Assembly (NCBI GenBank): GCA_965112735.1 | Contig: OZ218951.1 | Location: forward strand, 5,580,001 to 5,644,000 | Direction: 5' to 3' | DNA: 64,000 nt | Source of the DNA: Phaeosaccion multiseriatum | Lineage: Eukaryota > Ochrophyta, other classes | Shown here: positions 36,819 to 49,500 of the stretch, piece after piece | How the letters are laid out: each line of letters starts with the position of its first letter | How positions within the stretch are numbered: position 1 is the stretch's first letter | Program-made: the position numbers and the translations under genes | Notes under the pieces: generated by a model | Seen by the model: only the letters and a program-made list of their open reading frames with translations | Database searches by the model: none | Told to the model about the DNA's origin: nothing

Positions 36819-39800
36819 GGGATAGAGGGATAGAGGGATAGATAGAGAGAGAGAGAGAGTGTGGACGGGGTGTGGCCGTTGCGAACATGGAGACTGCTGA
36901 GGTGTTGGAAGGGGATGTGGTGACTGCTAGGGATGACCATTGAGGAAGGTGCCGCCCCCCTGGGTCCACACCGCTCTGCTCTGCTGTGTTCTCTCCTACT
37001 CTACTCTGCTGTGCTGTGGTCTGTATCACCAACTGCTCTGGATCACCAACTGCTCTTTTTCACCAACTGCTCTGGATCACCAACCACTCTACTCTTCTCT
37101 TCTCTGCTCTGCTGTGCTGTATTATGCCCACATGTGTCACCGGCTGTGCGCCCCTGTATGTCACTGGGGTGTGCCCCCATGGGTGTGTGCCCCCCTGGGT
37201 GTGTGCCCCCTTCCTTCAGGCCGCGTCACTAACTATCTACTGGAGAAGACACGCGTGACCACGCAGGCCCAGGGGGAGCGGAACTTCCACATCTTCCACT
37301 ACCTGCTAGCAGGTGAGCAAGTCGATGAGTGAGTGAGTGTGTGAGTGAGTGAGTGAGTGAGTGAGTGAGTGAGTGAGTGAGTGAGTGAGTGAGTGAGTGG
37401 GTGAGTGAGTGAGTGAGTGAGTGAGTGATTGGGTGAGTGAGTGAGTGAGTGAGTGAGTGAGTGAGTGAGTGAGTGAGTGAGTGAGTGAGTGAGTGAGTGA
37501 GTGAGTGAGTGAGTGAGTGAGTGAGTGAGTGAGTGAGTGAGTGAGTGAGTGAGTGAGTGAGGCACAAACAAGCACAGAGAAGCATGGCCGGGGCTCAGGG
37601 CCTGAGATACGTGAGCCCTTCTTCTCTTTCCGCTCTCTTCTCTCCCCTCTCCCCTCTTACCCTTCCCCCTCTACTCTCCGCTCTCCTCCACTCTGCCCCC
37701 TCGACCCGCTGCCCTTCACTCAAACCAGGCACCCCTGCCAAGGAAAGGTCGCTCTACGGGCTCTTGACTCACGCCCCCACAGAGGGCCTTCCCCCCTCCT
37801 CCTCCTCCCCCTCCCTCGACTCCTTCATCGACGCTCACCGCAGCGGTTACGCCTACATGCCCGAAGACGACGGAGGCAGAAACCCTCAGGGCATCCCCGG
37901 GGTGGACGATGGCCTGCAGCTGGCCCGAGTGAAGCAGTCACTGAGCCGCATGGGGGTGGGCGAGGAGGAGCAGGCACAGGTGAGTGTGGGCGCGTGTGTG
38001 GGTGTGTGGGTGTGTGGGTGTGTGGGTGTGTGGGTGTGTGGGCGCGTGTGTGGGTGTGTGAGTGTCCCTGGGGACGCAGTCTGAGCCCCTGAGCTTCATA
38101 TCAGTTCCAGTTTAATGATACTGATCCCGGAGGACCCATATCTTCGCATCCTGACGCCCTGACCCCCCTTACTTCTCCCTGCTTATGATCGTATCCTCTC
38201 ACTGACTTATGGTCGTAACCCAGGTGTGGGGGCTGCTGGGGGGTCTTCTGGCGCTGGGTAATGTGGAGTTTGAAGATCATGGGGACGACAAGAGAGCGAC
38301 CGTTAAGGATGACCCCGAGGGAGGCGCCAGGGATCCAGAGGCCTTGGCAAGGGCAGCAGGGGCTTTGGGGGTGGATGCCTGCATGCTGCAGAGGTTAGTC
38401 ACAGATGGCAGCGGGTGGATGGGTAGTAAGTCAATGGGTGGGTAGGTGGGTGTGTGCGTCGGTGCGTCGGTGGGTGGGTAGGGGTGTGGGGGTGCGGGTA
38501 CATGCGAGTTCACCTTTGAAGGCTAATGGCGGTGCAGATTACAAATGGCAAAGAACACGCTGCTGCACCACCGCTTGTGCTGCGACCATCCCTCTCCTCC
38601 TACAGCTCTACGCTCTGCTGAGCTGAGCTAACACTCCCCCTCGGCCTCCCCTCCCCTCCCCTCCCCTCCCCTCCCCTCCCCTCCCCTCCCCTCCCCTCTC
38701 CTCTCCCCTCCCCTCCCCTCCAGAGCCCTCACCATGCGCACCCTTATGGCCGGGGAGGGCAACTTCGGCTTCGGAGCCAACAAGAAGCGCACAATTCACG
38801 TGCGCAACCTCAACAGGGAGGATAGCCTGAGGAACAGGGACACCCTCGCCAAGGAGGTGCGTGGTTTCTGTGTGTGCGTGCGTGCGTGCGTGCGTGTGTG
38901 TGCGTGTGTGTGTGTGCGTGTGTGTGTGTGGCCTGTTTGCCCGCCGATGGACCTCTTCACGAACCTTCCACACACGTCTCCCCGTCCCCTGCCCCTGCCC
39001 TATGCAAGCACAGGCCTACAAACGCGTATTCGATTGGATAATTGCCAGGGTCAATGGAGCCATCGGAACAGCGAGGGGAACGCAAGGGCAGGGGGGTTGG
39101 GCGGGGGCGGCGGGGGGCAGCCACCACAGCGATTCAGACCTCTCTCATGGGGGCAGCGATGGAGACCTTGAGCTACCCCCCGGGGGCAGTGATCGAGAGC
39201 TGTCGCTGGGCATCCTCGACATTTACGGTTTCGAGATTTTCGAGGTGAACGGTTTCGAGCAGTTCTGCATCAACTATGTCAACGAGAAGCTGCAGCAGTT
39301 CTTCATCGCACACTCCCTCAAGGCCGAGCAGGAGGACTACCGCGCAGAGGGGGTGGAGTGGGTGGACGTAGAGTTCTTCAACAACAAGGTAAGCGAGTCA
39401 TGAGCGAGTGGCGAGCGAGGGGTGAGCGAGTAGTGAGGGGTGAGGGGTGTGCGGTGTCATCCCTCCACCACAGGGCCCGACTGACCGGTGGACCGACTGA
39501 CCGATGGACCGACCCACCGATGGACCGACCCACCGATGGACCGACTGATCGACTGACTGACCAACTGACTGACTGACTGCCTGACTGACTGACCAACTGA
39601 CCGATGGACCGACTGATCGACTGACTGACCAACTGACTGACTGACTGCCTGACTGACTGACTGACCGACTGACCGATGGACCGACTGATCGACTGACTGA
39701 CCAACTGACTGACTGACTGACTGACTGACTGACTGACTGACTGACTGACTGACTGACTGACTGACTGACTGACTGACTGACTGACTGACTGACTGACTGA

Positions 39801-40718
39801 CTGAATGACTGACTGACTGACTGACTGACTGACTGACTGACTGACTGACTGACTGACTGACTGACTGACCGATGGACCGACCGACGGGCTGTCGGTCTCT
39901 TGTCTTGTTCCATCTCTGTCTGTGCCGCACGCGCTGCCGTTTGACCCTCTCTCTCTCTCTGTCTCTCCTCCTCTCCCCACTCTCTCTCTCCATCTCTCTC
40001 CATCTCTCCATCTCTCTATCTCTCTCTATCTGTATCTCTCCATCTCTCCCCCTCTTAAGGTGGTGTGCGACATGATCGAGTCTCGACAAGGCATGCTTCC
40101 TCTCCTCAACGAACTCGGTAACTGGAAAGGCAGCGACGAGGTGGCGCTCGTCAACAGATACAACAGAGAGATGAAGAAGGACAAGTACTGTGCCTACTAC
40201 CTCGTCGGGAAGGATGTGATGCACGGCGAGGGACAGGCCGCCTACGCTGACAAGAGCAAGCAATACCTTGACATGGTGTTTGGTGTCAGGCACTATGCTG
40301 GGGACGTGGGCTACTACGCAGGGGTGAGTAAGTCAGTGGGTAGTAAGTCAGTGAGTAGGGGATGGTAGTTAGTAAGGCAGTGAGAAAGGCATGCGGCACG
40401 ACACAGCCGAGCGCGCCCCTCTCTCCCGATGTTGGCCGCCTCCCTCCCTCCCTCCCTCCCTCCCTCCCTCCCTCCCTTCCCCCTTCCCTCCCTCCCTCCC
40501 CTCCTCACCTCCCTCCTCTCCTTACCTCCCTCCCTCCCTCCCTAGGGGTGGCTGGAGAAGAACGCGGACACGCTGTTCAACGACGTGCTCCAAGTCATGT
40601 CAGAGAGTGAAAAGCCCGTCATCGCCGCCCTCTTTGATTGTGAGGAGCGGTCCTTTGACGAGCGAGCAAGGCGACCCCCCTCCACCGCCACGCAATTCAC
40701 AAAGCAGGTACATAAGTC

Positions 40719-40802
<84 letters not shown>

Positions 40803-43800
40803 TGCGCGTGTGTATGGTGGATCTTTGCTTAACAGCAGATGTAAAAGTCAAGTGTAAAGAAAAGTGGGCGGTAATTGATGAGTACTGTGATACCCGCTGC
40901 AGCTTATTCACTGACTTCCATTCACTGACTTCCATTCACTGACTTCTATTCACTGACTTCCATTCACAGTCTTCCATTCACTGACTTCCATTCACTGACT
41001 TGCTCCAACCCCAACAGGTGCAGGAGCTGTGCGAGTCCCTTGCCTTATGCGAGCCCCGCTTCGTCCGCTGCATCAAGCCCAACGACCGTAAGGTGCCATC
41101 CACTTTGGACCTCACGCGTGTGCTGCACCAGGCAGAGTACCTGGGCCTGCAGGAGAATGTTCGAATTCGACAGGCGGGCTTTGTGCACAGGTACATGGGT
41201 AGATTAGATGAACCCATGGGTCAAAGGTGTCAGGTTTCAGGATGGCAGTGGATTGGAGTTGGCTTGTCTTGACCAGCGTGGAGTCGGCCGCAAGACCCAC
41301 CCATCGACGCTCTTTCTCTTTCTCTCTCTCTCTCTCCTCCCTCCCTCTCCCCCTCCCCCTCCCCCGCTTCTCTCTCTCTCTCCGCCTGGTGTCAGGATGA
41401 CGTACGACTCGTTCGTGCGACGCTACAGTCTCCTCTCCAGCGCCTCTTGGCCTGACCGCGTGCCCGAGGAGGATACCAGCCCCCCGGGAGTCAGCCCCCC
41501 GGGGCCCAACCCCCCTGGGGACAAGGCTGAGCAGCAACAGGAGGATGAGGATAGGAAGGAACCCCAAACTGCAAGCACAAGCCCAAGCCAAAGCGAACCC
41601 ACCTCAGAGCAGCAGCAGCAGAAGAAGGCGCAGCAGCAGCAGCAGCAGCAGGAGCAACACGAGGAGGAGAAGGATGAGCGCAACGCGGCCGCACCGCCCC
41701 CCCCCGCTACCCCTACCACGAACTCTACCGATGCGCACTACCCCACCCCGCCTGCTGCTCCTGCTCCTCGGCGGCTTGTGTGGAGGCCCTGCACCCTTCC
41801 CCATGCCCAAGCAGCGAGGGCCATCGTGCTGGGGCAGAGCTCCAAACAGTGGCCCACATACCTCACGGGGGGGAAGGAGCTCCGCCTGGGGGGGGGGGTG
41901 GCAGTTGGTGATACGGCTGGCTCGGCGGGATTGGTGGGGGAGGCAGGCGAGCAGGGGGGCGCTGCTGTATCACCAACTGGTGATGCTGCGGTGTTCTTCG
42001 GCAAGACCAAGGTGCTGTTCAAGCGCTTCGAGCCGCTGGCCCGATTGGAGGAGGTGAGAGAGAGCGCACGGGGAGGCATATAGGGGATGTGGAGAGGCAT
42101 GTGGAGGCATATGGGGGATATGTGGGGAGGCATGTCGAGGCATATGGGGAACAAGTGGACAGCGTGTGGAGGCATATAGGGGATGTGTGGAGAGGCATAT
42201 GGAGGCATACGGGGGATATGTGGAGAGGCATGTGGAGGCATATAGGGAACAAGTGGAGGGGCATGTGGGGGCATATAGGGGATATGTGGAGGGGCATGTG
42301 GAGGCATATGGGGGATATGTGGAGAGGCATATGGAGGCATATAGGGGATATGTGGAGAGGTATGTGGAGGTACATAGGGGAGAGGCATGTGGAGGCATAT
42401 GGGGAAAAAGTGGAGGGGCATGTGGAGGCATATAGGGGATATGTGGAGAGGCATGTGGGGGCATATGGGGGATATGTGGAGAGGTATGTGGGGGCATGTG
42501 GGGGATATGGCATGTGGAGGCAAATGCGGTGATTCCCTTTTATCTTTTTCGCCAGGGCTCCGGCAGGCTGGCGACTGCTACTATATCACCAACTGCCACC
42601 CCGCGCGCTCCCTCACACATACACTCCTTCACCGCCACTATTCCCTCCCTCCCCTAACCCCTCCCTCACATCAGGCGCGCACCCAAGCCCTGTTCCCTGT
42701 AGTGACCCTCCTGCAGAAGAACATTCGCGGACTGGTCCAGAGGCGCGCCTTCTCTCGCATGCAGACGGGTGCCATCAAGCTTCACGGAGTGGTGCGAGGC
42801 TTTATTCAGCGCCGTAGATACGAGGCAGCGAGAGGGAGGGTGGTGAAACGGCAGGCGGTGGTGCGGGGCAAGCAGCAGAGGGACCGTTACAGGGAGATGA
42901 GGGAGCGTTTCAAAGGGGTGCCGCCGAGATGGTGAGTCTAGAGGCGTATGGGCACATGGCCAAGTACAGGTGATTGGGCGTCAGGGTATGAGGTATACAG
43001 GCATGTAGGTATTAGAGTGATTTAGGGTTTATGGGCAGATGGACACGGAGGTCCGGAGGGAGGCAGGAGCCCAGGGGGGGGAGGGGAGGGAGGGGAGGGG
43101 AGGGGAGGGGAGGGGGGGGAAGGAGAGGGGGCGGGGAGGAGAGGGGAGGAGAGGAGCATCTGAGGAGGGAGTCAGTTCCCACCCCAACGAGAAAACGAAG
43201 CCCCACCATCCACCCACATGCCTCCCCATCCATATGTCTCTTATTCCATTCCTCACTCCCTCTCTTCCTCCCTCCCTCTCTACCTCCCTCCCTCCCTCCC
43301 TCCCTCTCTACCTCCCTCCCTCCCTCCCTCCCTCCCTCCCTCCCTCCCTCCCTCCCTCCCTCTCTACCTCCCTCCCCACAGCTACGCCCTCAAAGTGCAG
43401 CGCCTGGTGCGAGGCATCTTGTCCCGCCAGTCTCTCCCCCCGGCCACTAGAGAGCGTACTGCTCTCCTCGGGCAGCGCATTCTCGATGGAAAGCGGCGTC
43501 AGATAGGGGCCACGGCCTTCCAGAGCGCCTTCAGGGCTCACCGGCAGTATTGCTTGTACCAGGGCCAGCGGCAAGGTAGAGACGGAGGGAGGGAGGAAGG
43601 GAGGGAGGGAGGGAGGGAGGGAGGGAGGGAGGGGGGGAGGGAGGGAGGGAGGGAGGGAGGGAGGGAGGGAGGGAGGGAGGGAGGGAGGGAGGGAGGGAGG
43701 GAGGGAGGGAGGGAGGGAGGGAGGGAGGGAGGGAGGGAGGGAGGGAGGGAGGGAGGGAGGGAGGGAGGGAGGGAGGGAGGGAGGGAGGGAGGGAGGGAGG

Positions 43801-44906
43801 GAGGGAGGGAGGGAGGGAGGGAGGGAGGGAGGGAGGGAGGGAGGGAGGGAGGGAGGGAGGGAGGGAGGGAGGGAGGGAGGGAGGGAGGGAGGGAGGGAGG
43901 GAGGGAGGGAGGGAGGGAGGGAGGGAGGGAGGGAGGGAGGGAGGGAGGGAGGGAGGGAGGGAGGGAGGGAGGGAGGGAGGGAGGGAGGGAGGGAGGGAGG
44001 GAGGGAGGGAGGGAGGGAGGGAGGGAGGGAGGGAGGGAGGGAGGGAGGGAGGGAGGGAGGGAGGGAGGGGGGAAGGGAGAGAGAATGGAGAGGAGAGGAC
44101 ACCGCACAGCCAGTGTACAGACCCCTGGTCATGTGGTGTGGGTTTCGGGCTGTGAAGTTCTCCTTGTTACTTTGTTACTTTCCTGCCGACTGACTGGCTC
44201 ACTGACTGACGGACTGACTGATTGACTGACCTGACTAACTGACTTACTCGGTACTGTTATCCTCGGTTGTTTGTACTGACCACTTGACGTTACAATAATC
44301 CCTCCATGCATGCATACCGGACACACAGGTGCCCTCCTGCTACAACGCAGCGTGCGTGTGTGGACCGCCTGGAAGCGCAGGGAAGCGCTGATGGCACAAA
44401 CAGACGCGGAAACCTTCCGCCAGCTGCACAGCGGGGCGGGGCTGCCGGCCCTCAAGCATGCCAAGGGCAAGTTGGGTGTCAAGAAGGCCCAAGTAGCCCT
44501 ACGTGTGACGGCTCAGATGGGCCCCAAGGGGAAGGGGGGGGGCGGTGGCAGAAGCTGTCACAAAGCGCTGACGTGGTCGGGGGGAAGCAGCTTTAGTCGA
44601 GGAAGGAAGGGGTTGACGCTGGGGCCGAATATGTCAGTGAGCAAGGGGCCGGAGGGTGGTTCGGTCTTTAAGCTCACAGCCGAGGCCTGCAAGGGAGAAG
44701 AGGTCATGTGCGGCAAGGAGGGGGGGGTGTATGTGTGTGTGCAGCAGTTGGGTGACTCGACATCGCGCTCGTCGCAGTCGACAGCTGTGAACGGGGCCCA
44801 AGCTCAGCAACAGGCCAAGACGTTGGATCTGGAGATGACCAACACGCACGCACGGGACTCGCTCGTGAGGGTGCTCAATGCTCTCGTTGCACTTGAGTCG
44901 GGGTGA
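34625..44906 (+). CDS. unconventional myosin heavy chain, 16 exons, 1334 residues
   Basis: Exons 34625-34844, 35282-35413, 36120-36411, 36623-36675, 37220-37312, 37729-37979, 38224-38393, 38724-38856, 39014-39388, 40060-40323, 40546-40707, 41018-41190, 41396-42053, 42675-42931, 43382-43575, 44329-44906; 4005 nt, phases all consistent. It is an actin-based ATPase motor. Motor landmarks: [12 protein letters not shown]-loop GESGSGKTE (residues 137-145), switch I NDNSSRFGK (about 209), switch II DIYGFE (517-522), [12 protein letters not shown] and the relay/converter KTKVLFKR. A neck of about five or six IQ-like motifs follows (about 995-1160: [66 protein letters not shown]). The tail is short with no FERM, MyTH4 or coiled coil seen. 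Oddities: a roughly 190-residue Pro/Gln/Glu insert before the converter (exon 13) and a Gly/Ser/Asp insert before switch II (exon 9). Class not assigned. Several introns are mostly tandem repeats. An upstream N-terminal exon is possible. Confidence 0.9.
35732..35777. repeat. 15-bp perfect inverted repeat around a CT tract
   Basis: Arms 35732-35746 (ACAATGTCACCACTC) and 35763-35777 are exact reverse complements, separated by 16 nt of CT repeat. It lies in myosin intron 2 and could form a hairpin in the pre-mRNA. Confidence 0.8.
37313..37560. repeat. (GTGA)n array starting at a splice donor, myosin intron 5
   Basis: About 235 bp of GTGA repeats begin within 20 nt of the exon 5 donor (GTGAGC). 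Variants are rare (GGGT, GATT). Confidence 0.93.
39535..39870. repeat. (ACTG)n array with longer higher-order unit, myosin intron 9
   Basis: ACTG tetranucleotides, preceded from 39480 by longer units containing accgatggaccg and gatcgactgactgacc, suggesting a higher-order repeat of about 70 bp before the pure tract. Confidence 0.88.
40718..41005. repeat. (GT)n tract and a 14-15 bp attcactgacttcc array, myosin intron 11
   Basis: A pure GT run (about 40720-40798) is followed by unique sequence and then about seven tandem copies of attcactgacttcc (40908-41002) just upstream of the acceptor at 41015-41017. Confidence 0.85.
42088..42530. repeat. minisatellite of about 33-bp units, myosin intron 13
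   Basis: About a dozen imperfect copies of a unit containing gatatgtggagaggcatgtg and gaggcatatgg. It lies wholly inside the intron that follows the large insert-bearing exon 13. Confidence 0.88.
43583..44070. repeat. (GGGA)n array, myosin intron 15
   Basis: About 490 bp of almost perfect GGGA repeats, one of the longest pure arrays in the window. On the transcribed RNA it is G-rich and could form stacked G-quadruplexes. Confidence 0.95.
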
Positions 44907-46540
44907 GGGTTATGGGGTGGGAGGGAGAGGAGGGGGGGGGAGGGGTGGGTGGGTGAGGGAGGGAGAGGAGGGAGTGCGTGGGTGGGTGATGGAGGGAGGA
45001 AAGGGATTGGGTGGGTGGGTGAGTGAGTGAGTGACTGAGGGAGGGAGGGAGGGAGGGAGGGAGGGAGGGAGGGAGGGAGGGAGGGAGGGAGGGAGGGAGG
45101 GAGGGAGGGAGGGAGGGAGGGAGGGAGGGAGGGAGGGAGGGAAGGAGGGAGGGAGGGAGGGAGGGAGGGAGGGAGGAAAGGAGGAAGGGAGGAAGGGAGG
45201 GAGAGAGGGAGGGAGGGAGGGAGGGAGGGAGGGAGGGAGGGAGGGAGGGAGGGAGGGAGGGAGGGAGGGAGGGAGGGAGGGAGGGAGGGAGGGAGGGAGG
45301 GAGGGAGGGAGGGAGGGAGGGAGGGAGGGTACTTACCCTAGGAAGAAAGGTTGAATACAATTAACTATTAGCTACTCTTGGTAGCTTGGCACATGGTATG
45401 TATGGTATGTGGTGTTTATGGCAATGGATGGCTTAGGAGGAGGTCAGGGGATGTGGTGAGGGTCGACAGGAGACAGGCTACCACTGGCAGCACGGCATGG
45501 TCGAGCTCGTTCACTGGATGTTGAGGCCAGGTAATGGCAGTGGATGGTATAGCCCAGTTATGGCACTGGATGGTGAAGCCAAGTGATGGCAGTGGATGCT
45601 GAAGCCAAGTTGGGTGGCTTCCGCTCGCTCTCTCCCTCTCTTGAGCTGGCTGGGCGGCTGTGGAGCAGTCTTGGCTGTACAGTGTCGGGGTGTTGATTCT
45701 CGGTGAGATAGATGGGCAGCTTCCATCCACGGAGATGGGCAGCTTCGGATTGTAAGATGTGTGGTCCACAAAAAAAGGGTTTAATCGTTGAGGCGCGGTG
45801 GCGCGGTTCCCTCAAATAAATTGAGTTTTTGTTGCCAGAAAGCAAAAGCAAATTGCGTTCCCTACCCCATTTCTCCCCCCCTTTTCTTGGCACTGCTCGT
45901 AGCTACGATTATACATTTACAGCCTTGCTAAAAGAGCCTCTCCGCTCTCGCCACACGCAGCTACCAAGCTCCATTCTACCGCCACTCAGTCAGTGACGTT
46001 GCAAAGAGAGGGTCCCACACACGGCCAACTGGCAGTGCCTTCTTGTGGCGCGTCGCACTGCCCAGCACCAGTAGTTGGTGATACAGCAGTTGGTGATACA
46101 GCAGTTGGTGATACAGCAGTTGGTGGTACAGCAGTTGGTGATACAGCGGCACTGCCCAGCAGCAGTACTTCCCAGCAGCAGTACTTCCCAGCAGCAGTAC
46201 TTCCCAGCGGCCCGGCCAGGAAGGAAGGGGGGATGGACTGCGGCCCTGGGCGGCCCTTCTTCTCCAATCCCATTCAGACAAGACTGCGCGGCTACTCCCT
46301 CTGCCCCACTGCTGCCCTTCCTCTCCAGTCCACGTCACGCGGCACGCTGCCGGTCCATGGCGGAGCGAGGACCACACAGCACCACACACCACACCACATG
46401 GGCCCAGTCATGTGCGGATGTGATGGAGGAATATGGGTGTCCCTCCCGTCGGGCTGGTGCTGGTGCCGCCGCTCTCGTACAGGGACCGCAAAGACGTTGC
46501 CGCTGCGGAACCCCTTCAGCATGACCAGCAGGTTCACAGC
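44907..46540. other. intergenic stretch with GGGA array and dispersed short motifs
   Basis: A second (GGGA)n array spans 45036-45328, interrupted near 45140 and 45175-45200. Around 45420-45605 the words gcaatggatgg and gatggcagtggatg recur. At 46074-46146 the unit cagttggtgatacag is repeated about five times, followed by three copies of cagcagtacttcc. No gene is supported between the myosin stop and the satellite. Confidence 0.75.
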
Positions 46541-49500
46541 TCTCTCTCTCTCCCTCTCTCCCTTTGAGCTGTTAGGAGCTTTCTCTCTCCCTCTCTCCCT
46601 TTGAGCTGTTGGGAGCTTTCTCTCTCCCTCTCTCTCCCTTTGAGCTGTCAGGAGCTTTCTCTCTCTCTCTCTCTCCCTCTGAGCTGTTAGGAGCCTTCTC
46701 TCTCTCTCTCTCTCTCTCCCTTTGAGCTGTTAGGAGCTTTCTCTCTCCCTCTCTCTCCCTTTGAGCTGTCAGGAGCTTTCTCTCTCTCCCTCTCACTTTG
46801 AGCTGTCAGGAGCTTTATCTCTCTCTCTCTCTTTGAGCTGTCAGGAGCTTTCTCTCTCTCTCTCTCTCCCTCTGAGCTGTTAGGAGCTTTCTCTCTCTCT
46901 CTCTCTCTCCCTTTGAGCTGTTAGGAGCTTTCTCTCTCCCTCTCTCCCTTTGAGCTGTCAGGAGCTTTCTCTCTCCCCCTTTGAGCTGTCAGGCGCTTTC
47001 TCTCTCCCTCTCTCTCCCTTTGAGCTGTCAGGAGCTTTCTCTCTCTCCCTCTCACTTTGAGCTGTCAGGAGCTTTATCTCTCTCTCTCTCCCTTTGAGCT
47101 GTTAGGAGCTTTCTCTCTCCCTCTCTCCCTTTGAGCTGTCAGGAGCTTTCTCTCTCCCTCTCTCCCTTTGAGCTGTCAGGAGCTTTATCTCTCTCTCTCT
47201 CCCTTTGAGCTGTCAGGAGCTTTCTCTCTCCCTCTCTCTCCCTTTGAGCTGTCAGGAGCTTTCTCTCTCTCCCTCTCCCTTTGAGCTGTCAGGAGCTTTC
47301 TCTCTCTCCCTTTGAGCTGTCAGGAGCTTTCTCTCTCTCCCTTTGAGCTGTCAGGAGCTTTCTCTCTCTCTCTCTCCCTTTGAGCTGTTAGGAGCTTTCT
47401 CTCTCCCTCTCTCCCTTTGAGCTGTCAGGAGCTTTCTCTCTCCCTCTCTCCCTTTGAGCTGTCAGGAGCTTTCTCTCTCTCTCTCTCCCTTTGAGCTGTT
47501 AGGAGCTTTCTCTCTCCCTCTCTCCCTTTGAGCTGTCAGGAGCTTTCTCTCTCCCTCTCTCCCTTTGAGCTGTCAGGAGCTTTCTCTCTCTCTCTCTCCC
47601 TTTGAGCTGTTAGGAGCTTTCTCTCTCCCTCTCTCCCTTTGAGCTGTTAGGAGCTTTCTCTCTCCCTCTCTCCCTTTGAGCTGTCAGGAGCTTTCTCTCT
47701 CTCTCTCTCCCTCTGAGCTGTTAGGAGCTTTCTCTCTCTCTCTCTCTCTCCCTTTGAGCTGTTAGGAGCTTTCTCTCTCCCTCTCTCTCCCTTTGAGCTG
47801 TCAGGAGCTTTCTCTCTCTCCCTCTCACTTTGAGCTGTCAGGAGCTTTATCTCTCTCTCTCTCCCTTTGAGCTGTCAGGAGCTTTCTCTCTCTCTCTCTC
47901 TCCCTCTGAGCTGTTAGGAGCTTTCTCTCTCTCTCTCTCTCTCCCTTTGAGCTGTTAGGAGCTTTCTCTCTCCCTCTCTCCCTTTGAGCTGTCAGGAGCT
48001 TTCTCTCTCCCCCTTTGAGCTGTCAGGCGCTTTCTCTCTCCCTCTCTCTCCCTTTGAGCTGTTAGGAGCTTTCTCTCTCTCCCTCTCACTTTGAGCTTTC
48101 AGGAGCTTTATCTCTCTCTCTCTCCCTTTGAGCTGTTAGGAGCTTTCTCTCTCCCTCTCTCCCTTTGAGCTGTCAGGAGCTTTCTCTCTCCCTCTCTCCC
48201 TTTGAGCTGTTAGGAGCTTTCTCTCTCCCTCTCTCTCCCTTTGAGCTGTCAGGAGCTTTCTCTCTCTCTCTCTCTCCCTCTGAGCTGTTAGGAGCTTTCT
48301 CTCTCTCTCTCTCTCTCTCCCTTTGAGCTGTCAGGAGCTTTCTCTCTCCCTCTCTCTCCCTTTGAGCTGTCAGGAGCTTTCTCTCTCTCCCTTTGAGCTG
48401 TCAGGAGCTTTCTCTCTCCCTCTCTCTCCCTTTGAGCTGTCAGGAGCTTTCTCTCTCCCTCTCTCTCCCTTTGAGCTGTCAGGAGCTTTCTCTCTCTCTC
48501 TCTCCCTTTGAGCTGTTAGGAGCTTTCTCTCTCCCTCTCTCCCTTTGAGCTGTCAGGAGCTTTCTCTCTCCCTCTCTCTCCCTTTGAGCTGTCAGGAGCT
48601 TTCTCTCTCCCTCTCTCTCCCTTTGAGCTGTTAGGAGCTTTCTCTCTCCCTCTCTCCCTTTGAGCTGTCAGGAGCTTTCTCTCTCTCTCTCTCTCCCTTT
48701 GAGCTGTCAGGAGCTTCCTCTCTCCCTCTCTCTCCCTTTGAGCTGTCAGGAGCTTTCTCTCTCTCTCTCTCCCTTTGAGCTGTCAGGAGCTTTCTCTCTC
48801 CCTCTCTCTCCCTTTGAGCTGTCAGGAGCTTCCTCTCTCCCTCTCTCTCCCTTTGAGCTGTCAGGAGCTTTCTCTCTCTCTCTCTCTCTCCCTTTGAGCT
48901 GTCAGGAGCTTTCTCTCTCCCTCTCTCTCCCTTTGAGCTGTCAGGAGCTTTCTCTCTCTCCCTCTCTCCCTTTGAGCTGTCAGGAGCTTTCTCTCTCTCT
49001 CTCCCTTTGAGCTGTCAGGAGCTTTCTCTCTCTCTCTCCCTTCGAGCTGTTAGGAGCTTCCTCTCTCCCTCTCTCTCCCTTTGAGCTGTCAGGAACTTTC
49101 TCTCTCTCTCTCTCTCTCCCTTTGAGCTGTAAGGAGCTTTCTCTCTCCCTCTCTCTCCCTTTGAGCTGTCAGGAGCTTTCTCTCTCTCCCTTTGAGCTGT
49201 CAGGAGCTTTCTCTCTCTCTCTCCCTTTGAGCTGTTAGGAGCTTTCTCTCTCTCTCCCTCTCTCTCTTTGAGCTGTCAGGAGCTTTCTCTCTCCCTCTCT
49301 CCCCCTTTGAGCTGTCAGGAGCTTTCTCTCTCCCTCTCTCTCCCTTTGAGCTGTTAGGAGCTTTCTCTCTCTCCCTCTCTCCCTTTGAGCTGTCAGGAGC
49401 TTCCTCTCTCTCTCTCTCCCTTTGAGCTGTCAGGAGCTTTCTCTCTCTCTCTCCCTTTGAGCTGTTTAGAGCTTTCTCTCTCTCCCTTTGAGCTGTTAGG

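Noticed and set aside
37229-37585. (LTHS)n frames
   Set aside because: Product of the GTGA intronic repeat, not a gene.
39378-40293. Minus-strand frames rich in (SVSQ)n
   Set aside because: Caused by the ACTG repeat in myosin intron 9; the opposite strand carries well-supported myosin exons on both sides.
43308-44225. Open frames of 190-335 codons reading (GGRE)n and (LPPS)n
   Set aside because: They follow the GGGA array in myosin intron 15; only the short exon 43382-43575 inside is real coding sequence, in its own frame.
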